Below are positions 1 to 8,580 of a stretch of DNA of 64,000 nt, one piece after another; positions within the stretch are counted from its first letter, which is position 1, and every line of letters begins with the position of its first letter. Source of the stretch: Ruminococcus sp. (GTDB lineage Bacteria > Bacillota > Clostridia > Oscillospirales > Ruminococcaceae); the NCBI GenBank assembly GCA_015066805.1, contig SVNP01000002.1, positions 1-64,000 of the forward strand. The letters run 5' to 3'. Below the pieces are notes generated by a model that was given only the letters and a program-made list of their open reading frames with translations, did not search any database and was not told the origin of the DNA. The translations under genes were made by a program, and so were the position numbers.

Positions 1-192
1 ATTCGTCAAGTTATTACAGCTTGCCTTCGTGAACAGTGCTGGTTAAAGCTTACATCTAAAGATTTCTTTATCCACTTTGGCTATGACTACTATATGTACA
101 TTGGTTCTTCACTTCCCACCGATAGTGTTATAGAAACTGCAACACACTATGGTCTTTATTGTGAGCAATACTCCAGTCCGTATACCTGTTGA
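1..192 (+). CDS. C-terminal part of a hypothetical protein (truncated at window start)
   Basis: Frame 1 is open from base 1 to TGA at 190-192: IRQVITACLREQCWLKLTSKDFFIHFGYDYYMYIGSSLPTDSVIETATHYGLYCEQYSSPYTC*. Confidence 0.5.
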   Translation: MRQVITACLREQCWLKLTSKDFFIHFGYDYYMYIGSSLPTDSVIETATHYGLYCEQYSSPYTC

Positions 193-300
193 CAATACCC
201 AGCAGGCAGGCAAATTCCGATATATCAAACACTTTGGTAGACTCCCTACCTAAAGGGACAACTGTCGAGTGCGTAGTATTGATGTCAAAGGAGAACAACA

Positions 301-582
301 ATGACAACACTTGAAAGGGCGCTGAGCTCTATTGGAAAAAAATGCTTTGTAGATTATTTTGATGACTTCAAAACTTGCAATGATAAAGCGGCATTGGCTC
401 GTAAATTGCTGACAACCAACAGTAATGCTACCTCGATTACTGCACAGATGACACGAATTAATTATGCGCGATGGATTTTTGATACGCATCAGGAAAAAGA
501 AGCATTGTACATCATTATTACCTCAAATCGATTGGATGATGTCACAAAAAGAAAAGCCGCAGCATTATTCGATCTCTTGTAA
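301..582 (+). CDS. hypothetical 93-aa protein
   Basis: ORF with AAAGGAG RBS just upstream; AT-rich; no family recognised. Confidence 0.6.
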   Translation: MTTLERALSSIGKKCFVDYFDDFKTCNDKAALARKLLTTNSNATSITAQMTRINYARWIFDTHQEKEALYIIITSNRLDDVTKRKAAALFDLL

Positions 583-631
583 CGTCAATAGCCCCCACAA
601 ACATATTCATATCACAGGAGGACAAACTGAC

Positions 632-1201
632 ATGGAACTGTCGCTGAACAAAGAAACCCTTGCCGACCCGAAGAAAAGACTTCTCATCGGCGTGCTGACT
701 ATTATCATCTGCCTTGTGGCCATTCATATTTCCGGCCTGTATGCAGGCGTGACCAAAGAAAGCTGCATGGAGATTCAAGGCAAGTTCGAGGAATGCAAAT
801 CTCGTTCCTCCCAGACCTCCACAGGCGATGTTTCATACTATCTGATGCTGGAGGAGCAGGGGAGTGATTATGCCATCCATGCTTCCTGCGAGGATGGTGT
901 ACTGATCGAAGATCTGCTGAAACTGCGTGCCGGTGCGCCTGTCAGACTGCTGGTGGATGAACCCACCGGTACGGTATATGAGATCGAAGTGCGAGGGGAA
1001 ATGTGGCTTTCCTTTGAGGATGCACAGAAGCAGATCGGCGGCAATATGAAGCTGATTAAGTATATGGTCTATATTTTCATGGCAGTGGGTGCAGTGTGTG
1101 TCGTGACTGCCGTGGGTGCATTTTTGTTCCGCAAAAAGGAAACAGATGTACCGGAGCCTGTGGAAACACAGGCAGAAAACCACGATTCTGCGTCTATGTG
1201 A
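632..1201 (+). CDS. hypothetical membrane protein (N- and C-terminal TM segments)
   Basis: ATG at 632 preceded by AGGAGG; two hydrophobic segments; the upstream in-frame extension from 464 overlaps another gene and is unlikely. Confidence 0.7.
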   Translation: MELSLNKETLADPKKRLLIGVLTIIICLVAIHISGLYAGVTKESCMEIQGKFEECKSRSSQTSTGDVSYYLMLEEQGSDYAIHASCEDGVLIEDLLKLRAGAPVRLLVDEPTGTVYEIEVRGEMWLSFEDAQKQIGGNMKLIKYMVYIFMAVGAVCVVTAVGAFLFRKKETDVPEPVETQAENHDSASM

Positions 1202-1305
1202 CAGATCGTGTCACGGATGTGACAAAGCGTTTCTTTACCATTCACTGATTTTGTGTTATTGTGGAATCAGCCCCAAGGGGCAGAAAACGGAAAGGACACA
1301 GAATC

Positions 1306-2001
1306 ATGAAGAAAAAGAACCGAAACGGAATCAGACTGCTTGCTGCAGGCGGAATATTTACCGCTTTATTCGTCCTGTGGACGCTTTTGGTGCTGACAGT
1401 GGATGTACAGCCCTTGGGTCAGAACGGAACCAATATCGGATTTGCGGCACTGAATACCCGATTTCATCGGTGGACAGGCGTGCATATGCTGCTTTATACT
1501 ATTACGGATTGGCTTGGTCTGGTGCCGCTGTGCATTTGCATGATTTTCGGCGGAACAGGGCTTTTTCAGCTTGTAAAACGAAAAAGCCTGCTGCGGGTGG
1601 ACAGAGATCTTCTGCTGCTTGGGTTATACTACATTACAGTGATCTTCTGCTATCTTCTGTTTGAGGTTGTACCCATCAATTATCGCCCGATTCCCATTGC
1701 AGGATATATGGAGGCATCCTATCCGTCTTCCACCACACTGCTGGTGCTGAGTGTAATGCCTACGGTCAGCTTTCAGGTGCAGGGCAGGATGCGAAAAGGG
1801 GCGGCGAGAATGGCTGTCCATGTGCTTGTGATCCTGTTTACGGTTTGTATGGTGGCAGGCAGAGCGGCTTCCGGGGTGCATTGGATCACGGATATTGTCG
1901 GTGCGATGCTGCTCAGTACAGGCTTGTATCTGCTGTATTGCGGCTGTGTCCGACGGATGACGGAAACGCATAAACGGGGTGAGGACTTTGGAGTTTCATG
2001 A
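1306..2001 (+). CDS. PAP2-superfamily phosphatase-like membrane protein
   Basis: Multi-TM protein ending with ...GRAASGVHWITDIVGAMLLSTG, a PAP2-type SGxHxxxD motif. Confidence 0.7.
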   Translation: MKKKNRNGIRLLAAGGIFTALFVLWTLLVLTVDVQPLGQNGTNIGFAALNTRFHRWTGVHMLLYTITDWLGLVPLCICMIFGGTGLFQLVKRKSLLRVDRDLLLLGLYYITVIFCYLLFEVVPINYRPIPIAGYMEASYPSSTTLLVLSVMPTVSFQVQGRMRKGAARMAVHVLVILFTVCMVAGRAASGVHWITDIVGAMLLSTGLYLLYCGCVRRMTETHKRGEDFGVS

Positions 2002-2605
2002 AAAATTGCAGCAGCTTCGTAAAAACCGAAATCTGACGCAGGAGGAGCTTGCACAGGCATTGTATGTATCCAGAACTGCTGTTTCCAAATGGGAATCGGG
2101 CAAGGGATACCCGGGCATTGGTTCGCTGAAGGATCTTGCAGGTTTCTTTGGGGTGACTGTGGATGCGCTGCTTTCTTCGGAAGAGCTGATGACTGCGGCA
2201 AAGACGGAAAACCGTGCCAATCTTCTGGGCATTTGCGATCTGCTGTTTGGCATAACGGATCTGATGAGCCTGACACTGATGCTGCTGCCTTTGTATCCGC
2301 AGGTGACGGAAGGGCATATTACATCGGTGAGCCTGTTTGCATGCCATGAATTCGCCCTGCCCTTACGCTGTATCCTTTGGGTATTGCTGATCGCTTTGTG
2401 TACGCTGGGGCTGGTGAAGATTCTGTTTTACAGGAGGAAACGGGAACAGGGCCGCAGAAGCCTCAACGGAGGATCACTTGTCATCGTTGTTTGTCTGGTG
2501 CTTTTGCTGATCTTTTTACGGGCGCCCTACGCCGCAGCCATGGCCTTTTTGCTGCTGCTGCTCCAAGGCGTGCTGATTCTGCACACAGCAAAGGCACAAA
2601 GCTGA
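1979..2605 (+). CDS. XRE-family HTH transcriptional regulator with C-terminal TM segments
   Basis: LQQLRKNRNLTQEELAQALYVSRTAVSKWESGKGYPGIGSLKDLAGFFGVTVDALL is a classic HTH_3; GTG start overlaps the end of the PAP2 gene. Confidence 0.85.
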   Translation: MRTLEFHEKLQQLRKNRNLTQEELAQALYVSRTAVSKWESGKGYPGIGSLKDLAGFFGVTVDALLSSEELMTAAKTENRANLLGICDLLFGITDLMSLTLMLLPLYPQVTEGHITSVSLFACHEFALPLRCILWVLLIALCTLGLVKILFYRRKREQGRRSLNGGSLVIVVCLVLLLIFLRAPYAAAMAFLLLLLQGVLILHTAKAQS

Positions 2606-2623
2606 AATAACTGATGCCGTAAG

Positions 2624-2673
2624 CAACAGCCGTTATCATAGGTTGAAAGTAGCCTGTGATAACGGTTGTTTTT
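2624..2673 (+). terminator. Rho-independent terminator
   Basis: CAACAGCCGTTATCATAGG - loop - CCTGTGATAACGGTTGTTTTTG. Confidence 0.75.
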
Positions 2674-2813
2674 GTAAGCGACCATGCGCCTGAAAAATTC
2701 ACAAAGCGTTCACGACTTTTTGTGCATATTGTGATATGATGAAAAGGAAGGCGGGAGGCCTTCCCACAAAGACCAAAGCAGATAAAATCCAGTTGAAATG
2801 AGAGGGAAACAGT

Positions 2814-3830
2814 ATGAAAGTTCTTTTGATCGGCGGAACGGGAACCATCAGTATGGCAATTACACGCCTGCTGGCGCAGCAGGGGCATGAGGTGATCCTG
2901 CTGAACCGCGGCAGCCGCACGCCGGAGCTGCCACAGGGGGTATCCGTGCTGCAGGGGGATATCAACAATGAGGCGGAGATTGCAGCCAAGCTGGGCGATA
3001 TGCAGTTTGATGCCGTAGGAGAATTCATTGGTTTTGTGCCTGCCCAGTTGGAACGGGATTTCCGCTTGTTTCGTGGCAGAACCCGTCAGTATTTGTATAT
3101 CAGCTCTGCATCTGCTTACCAAAAGCCTTTAAGCGACCCAGTGATTACGGAAAGCACACCGCTGGCCAATCCCTACTGGCAGTATTCACGGGATAAGATC
3201 GCCTGTGAAGAATATCTGACAGAGCGATATCGGAAAGACGGCTTCCCCGTTACGATCGTGCGTCCCAGCCATACCTATGATGAACGCTCTGTGCCTTTGG
3301 GGGTACACGGCAGAATGGGAAGCTGGCAGGTCATCAAGCGGATGCTGGAGGGAAAGCCTGTGATCATTCACGGTGATGGTACCTCTTTGTGGACGATCAC
3401 CCACAACAGCGATTTTGCCAAGGCATATTGCGGTCTGGTGGGAAATATCCACGCTATTGGCCAGACATACCATATCACCTCCGATGAAAGCGTCACATGG
3501 GATCAGATCTACGGCATCATTGCCGATGCTTTGCAGGTGCCGCTGCGTGCCGTGCATCTGCCCTCGGAATTTCTGGCTGCGGTCAGCGATTACGATCTGG
3601 AGGGCAGTCTGATCGGTGACAAAGCCAATACCGTGATCTTTGATAACAGCAAGATCAAGCGTGCCGTACCCGGTTTTACTGCCACTGTCCGTGCCGATCA
3701 GGGTATCCGCAGCACTGTGGCGCATATTCTGGCACACCCCGAGCTGCAGCAGGAGGATCCTGAGTTTGATGCGTGGTGCGATCGTGTGATCGCCGCTGCA
3801 GAGCAGGCTAAGGCAGCCTTGCAGCTTTGA
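2814..3830 (+). CDS. NAD-dependent epimerase/dehydratase (extended SDR)
   Basis: MKVLLIGGTGTISMAITRLLAQQGHEVILLNRG Rossmann start; conserved length. Confidence 0.85.
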   Translation: MKVLLIGGTGTISMAITRLLAQQGHEVILLNRGSRTPELPQGVSVLQGDINNEAEIAAKLGDMQFDAVGEFIGFVPAQLERDFRLFRGRTRQYLYISSASAYQKPLSDPVITESTPLANPYWQYSRDKIACEEYLTERYRKDGFPVTIVRPSHTYDERSVPLGVHGRMGSWQVIKRMLEGKPVIIHGDGTSLWTITHNSDFAKAYCGLVGNIHAIGQTYHITSDESVTWDQIYGIIADALQVPLRAVHLPSEFLAAVSDYDLEGSLIGDKANTVIFDNSKIKRAVPGFTATVRADQGIRSTVAHILAHPELQQEDPEFDAWCDRVIAAAEQAKAALQL

Positions 3831-3841
3831 ATTCATATCAT

Positions 3842-3878
3842 AAAGCCCCCTTTTATTTCAGACACAAGGGGGCTTTTG
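3842..3878 (+). terminator. Rho-independent terminator
   Basis: AAAGCCCCCTT...AAGGGGGCTTTTG. Confidence 0.85.
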
Positions 3879-4160
3879 CTTTGGGGATACGCATATGAAA
3901 TATGGCGCAGTCGGCACGGCCCAGAGCCGAAATTCGCTGCAATTACACAGATTGCAACGGCAAATGAAAACCGGAGAAAAACAAAGAAAATCTATGGCTT
4001 TGCGGTGATATTTTCAAAAAACGGCTATATTTGGCTGCCCGAAGAAAAAACGGTTTCTTTTGCGCCTTGTGATTGGGTCTATGCTATGGTATAATCCATA
4101 CATGATGTTTCCGTTTCTGACGGAAAAGGAAGAATACCGGCATTTGCTGTTGGAGGAACT

Positions 4161-4439
4161 ATGAGTGTCGTTGTGGAAATTCTTTTGGAGCTGTTTCTTG
4201 AGGGCGCACTGGAATGCGGAACCGATCCGCAGGTGCCACGATGGATCCGCATTTTGTCCTGTCTGCTGTTGTCCCTTTTGGCTGCCGCAGGCGTTTTGCT
4301 TGTAGTCAGCTTGGTTGTAAGCTGCAGTATGGATGGTCGTTTTGCCGCAGCCGTCGTTGTCGGCAGTATCGGTGTGGGTGTATTGGGCTTACTGATATGG
4401 TCTGTCTGCAAAAAGTGCAAAGAGCATCATTGCGAATAA
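4161..4439 (+). CDS. small membrane protein, hypothetical
   Basis: 92-aa ORF with two hydrophobic stretches; followed by a terminator. Confidence 0.55.
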   Translation: MSVVVEILLELFLEGALECGTDPQVPRWIRILSCLLLSLLAAAGVLLVVSLVVSCSMDGRFAAAVVVGSIGVGVLGLLIWSVCKKCKEHHCE

Positions 4440-4484
4440 AAAACCGCCCTCTTACGGAATGATATCCGTAGGGGGCGGTTTTGC
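4439..4484. terminator. Bidirectional terminator between convergent genes
   Basis: AAAACCGCCCTCTTACGGA atgata TCCGTAGGGGGCGGTTTT. Confidence 0.85.
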
Positions 4485-5351
4485 TTATGCTTTTTTCTTC
4501 CCCATCAGCAGCAGTACCATGAAAACTGCGCCCGTAACGGCCATGGGGATCATGGCTGTTACCGTAAAGGGAAACAGATCCGCAGGCATGAGAGCAGGGT
4601 TTGCCGCTGCCATGATGCCGGTTACCGTACCGGTGATATTGTTGTTCAGTGCGTGTGCAATGCTTGCAGGGTAAACCGAGTTGGTTTTCTCTTGCAGATA
4701 GCTGAAATAGCAGCCCACCAGAATGCAGAATACGCACATCACCAGCATGCCTGCCCATGGGAAGAAGTTATAATCCTTGCCGAAGTTATGACCGTTCCAT
4801 GTCATGGGAGCGTGCCATAAGCCCCAGATGATGCCGCTGACCACAAGGGCTGCGGGGCGGGGCATAAGCTGTTCCAGCTTGGGAGTGAGATAGCCTCTCC
4901 AGCCAAATTCTTCACCAAAGTAGAGGAAGCTCAGGGGCAGGCAGAAGGTGACTGCCTGTATGAAGGATGTGACAGTCATAGTGCGGTCTTTTTCCCACAG
5001 AAAACGCAGGGTATCGGCAACGGCTTTATTTTCCGCTGCCTGATAAAAAGCACAGATCACACCAACTGTGCAGGCGATGACAGGCAGCAGTGCCAGTGCA
5101 TAAAACAGCAATGTGCGGTGTCCGTGACCCTTGCCCGGCATCAGATACAGATCCTTGCAGCCTTCTCTTGTAATCAATCTTGTGAGGATATTTGCAAGCA
5201 TGGGCGCAAAGCAAATCAGCAGCAGAGAAAGCTGTGAGGCTGTGGTATCCTTCATATATCCAAATGCGGGAATGAGAACGAAGGGCGGTGCATAGGCAAG
5301 AACGGTATAAAGAACCACCCGAAAAAGCGTTTTTTTCTTTTCAGCCGTCAT
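4485..5351 (-). CDS. CPBP-family intramembrane glutamic endopeptidase (CAAX-like)
   Basis: FGEEFGWRGYLTPKL and GIIWGLWHAPM motifs. Confidence 0.9.
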   Translation of the reverse strand: MTAEKKKTLFRVVLYTVLAYAPPFVLIPAFGYMKDTTASQLSLLLICFAPMLANILTRLITREGCKDLYLMPGKGHGHRTLLFYALALLPVIACTVGVICAFYQAAENKAVADTLRFLWEKDRTMTVTSFIQAVTFCLPLSFLYFGEEFGWRGYLTPKLEQLMPRPAALVVSGIIWGLWHAPMTWNGHNFGKDYNFFPWAGMLVMCVFCILVGCYFSYLQEKTNSVYPASIAHALNNNITGTVTGIMAAANPALMPADLFPFTVTAMIPMAVTGAVFMVLLLMGKKKA

Positions 5352-6108
5352 AGTGGTTCACTCCCTTCGCATAGGCCTTGCAGGAATATACATAAGAAAT
5401 GCCAAAGGCCGCCAGGCTGATGCAGGGCAGGGCTGCCATAACGGTGCTGACTGTCTGACTTTTTTCCTCGCCTACCATCATGTTGTACAGCTTTTCGCCG
5501 AAGGCATCCGCATCGTTGAAGATTGCCAGATCACCGAACAGGAAGTAGACGAATCCCAAAAACAGGATGCCCAGCAGAATAATCAGGCGGATATGATTGC
5601 CCCGCTTATAGCCAAAGCGGATGGAGAAGGGAAATGAGGTTGCGAACATCAGCAGCACAAGATAAAACATGGGCAGATAGAGCAGAGAACAATCCACAGG
5701 CAGCTTTGTGATCGCCGCAAGAATGGTTTCTGCAAGATAGGGCAATATGACTGCGGGCATGGCAGCCAGTATACAGAAGAAGTATTTTGCGGTGATATAT
5801 CCCTTTGCGGCACCGGGAGCGCTGATGGCAAAGCCTGCCCAGATCTTCCGTTCATCGGTTTTGGCAAGGCGGTCGGTAATGAATGTTGCGATCATTGCAG
5901 AAAAAATAGAGATGGACATTATCATGGATGTGGTAGGCTGCATATAGTACGCAAGATATTCCTCGGTGGTCATCTGTTCGATTTCCCATGTCATTTCCGT
6001 CGGGAAAAGCACAGAGTACATCAGAATGAAAAAGAACACGCACCATGCGCTCATGCCCAGAAGCAGCCAACGGTTGAGCCGCCAGTCTTTATAGAGATAG
6101 CCTGCCAT
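5341..6108 (-). CDS. ABC-2 type transporter permease
   Basis: Multi-TM protein MAGYLYKDWRLNRWLLLGM...; adjacent to ATPase; true start at 6108, not the 6573 ORF extension. Confidence 0.75.
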   Translation of the reverse strand: MAGYLYKDWRLNRWLLLGMSAWCVFFFILMYSVLFPTEMTWEIEQMTTEEYLAYYMQPTTSMIMSISIFSAMIATFITDRLAKTDERKIWAGFAISAPGAAKGYITAKYFFCILAAMPAVILPYLAETILAAITKLPVDCSLLYLPMFYLVLLMFATSFPFSIRFGYKRGNHIRLIILLGILFLGFVYFLFGDLAIFNDADAFGEKLYNMMVGEEKSQTVSTVMAALPCISLAAFGISYVYSCKAYAKGVNHYDG

Positions 6109-6866
6109 TATTTCTCCCTCCTTTTGAACAGTGCATTCATGGCAAAGAATGAGCCGGTGAGCAATACGGCAATGATGCCCAGTGCCCACGGTACCAGTTT
6201 TTTCAGGAATGCCATCATATCGCCTTTTATGGTGGTCATAAACCAGTTTTCCAGATCGGTCCATACTTCCTCCGGCAGCAGTGCCAGCAGGAACATGAAT
6301 GCTACATAAAGTGCAACCAGAACCATTGCAGGTGCAACACCTGTTTTGGAACGTGTCAGCAGCGTCAGAATTGTCATCAGCAGAGACATACCGCAGCACA
6401 GCACCATCAGCAATACAATCGGAAGGAGAAGCTCTTCGGGCAGCATATCCACACCGTAGATTTTTCGGTTGATGAATGCATTGCCTACTGCCAGAACAAA
6501 TCCCACCAGCAGCTCCGCAGCCATCAGACCCATCTTCACAAGGGTATAGTGCACGGGCTTGTAGGGCATACAACGCTGAAAACGCATCCAGCCCACAGCA
6601 TAGTCGGAAGCTATCACTCCAAAGGTTTCCGCAGGCATCAGCATAATAATAAACGAGCTGAAATAGGTGAAAATACCGAACAGCAAGGAATGGATTCCCT
6701 GAATGTCTTCCTCCGAAGCATAGATCTTGCCCAGATTGCCGTACAGCATGCTGAGATACAGCAGCAGCCCCAGCAGATTGAATACAAAAAAGGTAATGAT
6801 CACGGCGAGGATGCCTTTACGCTGTAAGTACAGTTCCCGATAGAACAGACCTTTCATGTTGTCCAC
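6108..6866 (-). CDS. ABC-2 type transporter permease
   Basis: Multi-TM protein MDNMKGLFYRELYLQRKGILAVIITFF...; operonic with the ATPase. Confidence 0.8.
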   Translation of the reverse strand: MDNMKGLFYRELYLQRKGILAVIITFFVFNLLGLLLYLSMLYGNLGKIYASEEDIQGIHSLLFGIFTYFSSFIIMLMPAETFGVIASDYAVGWMRFQRCMPYKPVHYTLVKMGLMAAELLVGFVLAVGNAFINRKIYGVDMLPEELLLPIVLLMVLCCGMSLLMTILTLLTRSKTGVAPAMVLVALYVAFMFLLALLPEEVWTDLENWFMTTIKGDMMAFLKKLVPWALGIIAVLLTGSFFAMNALFKRREK

Positions 6867-7735
6867 TCCTTCTTTTCGGCATTGACATAGAAGCGCATCA
6901 GTTCTTCCAGCGTGGTGTTATCCATCACAAGCTGACTGTATTTGCGCTTGCAGGCGGCACGGTCGGCAACCAGAACTTCTGCGCCAAAATCGCTGATTCG
7001 TGCGCTGACAATATCGGCAGGATCCATATCGGCGTAATCCTTTTTGGTGCATTTGATGATGGCATGATTTTCAAGGATCTCATCCTTGTAGCCGGTAAGG
7101 AGCAGCTTGCCCTTGTGGATAAAGGTGACGCTGTCCGCAATACGGTCCAGATCGCTGGTGATGTGGGAGGACATGAGGATGCTGTTGGAATCATCCTGCA
7201 AATACTCCTGAAAGATATCCAGGATCTCGTTTCGCACCACAGGGTCAAGACCTGTTGTGGCTTCGTCCATGATCAGCAGCTTTGCCCCGTGAGAAAGTGC
7301 CGCAGCGATTTGCAGCTTCATCTTCATGCCCTTGGAAAACTGACCGAACTTCTTCTTTTCGGGGAGCTGCAGACGCTTCAGGTAGCCAAAGAAGGTTTCG
7401 CTGTTCCAGTTGCGGTAAATGCCCTTCATCATGATGTTGAGCTGCTTGGCATTGAGCTGGTCGTGGAAGGGGAGTGCATCGAAAATGGCAGCAATATGCT
7501 CTTTGATCTCGTACTCATGCTCCAGATGATCCATACCGAAAATGCGGATAGTGCCGCTGTCGGCCTTGATGATATTCAGTATGGTGTTGATGGTGGTGGA
7601 TTTACCCGCACCGTTCTGACCGATAAAGCCCATAATACTGCCCTTGGGCACACAGAAGCTCACATCATCCAGCGTAAAGCCGTCATATCGCTTGGTCAGA
7701 TGTTCGATCTCGATGGCGTTTTCGTAAGGTTTCAT
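6854..7735 (-). CDS. ABC transporter ATP-binding protein
   Basis: Walker A GQNGAGKST, signature FSKGMKMKLQIAAALSHGAKLLIMDEATTGLDP. Confidence 0.95.
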   Translation of the reverse strand: MKPYENAIEIEHLTKRYDGFTLDDVSFCVPKGSIMGFIGQNGAGKSTTINTILNIIKADSGTIRIFGMDHLEHEYEIKEHIAAIFDALPFHDQLNAKQLNIMMKGIYRNWNSETFFGYLKRLQLPEKKKFGQFSKGMKMKLQIAAALSHGAKLLIMDEATTGLDPVVRNEILDIFQEYLQDDSNSILMSSHITSDLDRIADSVTFIHKGKLLLTGYKDEILENHAIIKCTKKDYADMDPADIVSARISDFGAEVLVADRAACKRKYSQLVMDNTTLEELMRFYVNAEKKEWTT

Positions 7736-8112
7736 TTCGTATTCCCTCCGTAAATCATGGCAGTCAGTTCCTGCAGTTCTTCCAGTTCCAGGCCGTATTG
7801 CTTTGCCTTTATGCAGATTTCCTCCAAGGTGGCTTCGATCTGCCGTAAATGCTCCTCACGGAGCAGCTCGGCATTCTGTGCCTTGACAAAGCTGCCCTTG
7901 CCTGTGTAGGATTCAATGAAGCCCTGGCGTTCCAGTTCTTCGTATGCACGTTTGGTGGTGATCACGCTGATGCGGAGCTGTTGTGCCAGCATCCGCATAG
8001 AGGGCAGTGCCTCGCCCTCTTTGAGTTCGCCCTCCAAAATCATTGCCTTGAGCTGGGCAACGATCTGCTCATAGATGGGCGTACCCGAAGCATTGCTGAT
8101 AATAACATCCAT
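7732..8112 (-). CDS. GntR-family (YtrA-like) transcriptional regulator
   Basis: IYEQIVAQLKAMILEGELKEGEALPSMRMLAQQLRISVITTKRAYEELERQGFIESYTGKGSFV; start at 8112. Confidence 0.9.
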   Translation of the reverse strand: MDVIISNASGTPIYEQIVAQLKAMILEGELKEGEALPSMRMLAQQLRISVITTKRAYEELERQGFIESYTGKGSFVKAQNAELLREEHLRQIEATLEEICIKAKQYGLELEELQELTAMIYGGNTK

Positions 8113-8135
8113 GGAATGTACCTCTCGAGGATAAA

Positions 8136-8156
8136 GTGTATATATACGATATACAC
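8136..8156 (-). promoter_or_regulatory. Putative GntR/YtrA operator
   Basis: Palindrome GTGTATAT-atacg-ATATACAC just downstream of the -10 box. Confidence 0.7.
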
Positions 8157-8157
8157 A

Positions 8158-8186
8158 ATAATAACACATATACACACTCTTGTCAA
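8158..8186 (-). promoter_or_regulatory. Sigma-A promoter for the GntR-ABC operon
   Basis: Minus strand TTGACA (8186-8181), 17-nt spacer, TATTAT (8163-8158). Confidence 0.8.
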
Positions 8187-8245
8187 GGGGTTTTTGAAAT
8201 TTTTTTGCAGGTTTTTCATTTGGTGGGATTTCTGCCGAAAAAAGA

Positions 8246-8279
8246 ATCCCGAAGCTTCCTGAAAAAAGCTTCGGGATTG
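8246..8279. terminator. Strong stem-loop, possible terminator
   Basis: AATCCCGAAGCTT...AAGCTTCGGGATT, flanked by A-rich/T-rich sequence. Confidence 0.55.
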
Positions 8280-8334
8280 CGTCCGTAGAGAACAACCATT
8301 TGACAACTCCGGGGATAATATTGGAGCGACCTCG

Positions 8335-8546
8335 TTGAAAACGTTCCACCGGAACGTTTTCAAGAGAAAGTTGCTGCAAAAATGAAACAAGGGGAAAGCG
8401 GTCTTGTTCGCTTTCCCCTCGAAATGCTGTCGCATTTCTCACCCTATTTCTCCGCGCGCCGTAAGAATGGCGCAAGGAGTTTCGCCATCTGCGGATGGCA
8501 ACAAGGGACGCTGTCCCTTGACTCTGCAAGCCTTTGAAAAGGCTTG
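8335..8546. repeat. Array of seven consecutive hairpins (structured intergenic element)
   Basis: Perfect inverted repeats at 8335-8363, 8391-8418, 8421-8438, 8456-8473, 8484-8499, 8502-8520, 8527-8546. Confidence 0.7.
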
Positions 8547-8580
8547 ACCGAAACCTTAATAATGACTTTTGTGCGGCTGA

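Noticed and set aside
464-631. N-terminal extension of the 464-1201 ORF
   Set aside because: Overlaps the 301-582 ORF; ATG at 632 has a strong AGGAGG RBS.
3876-4094. 72-aa ORF after the epimerase terminator
   Set aside because: Starts inside the terminator, no RBS or recognisable domain; region looks intergenic.
5341-6573. 410-aa version of the ABC permease
   Set aside because: The first 155 codons overlap the next permease out of frame and do not look like protein; start at 6108 preferred.
7732-8529. 265-aa version of the GntR regulator
   Set aside because: The extension reads through the promoter, operator and hairpin array; the GntR domain begins at MDVIISNASGTPIYEQ (8112).
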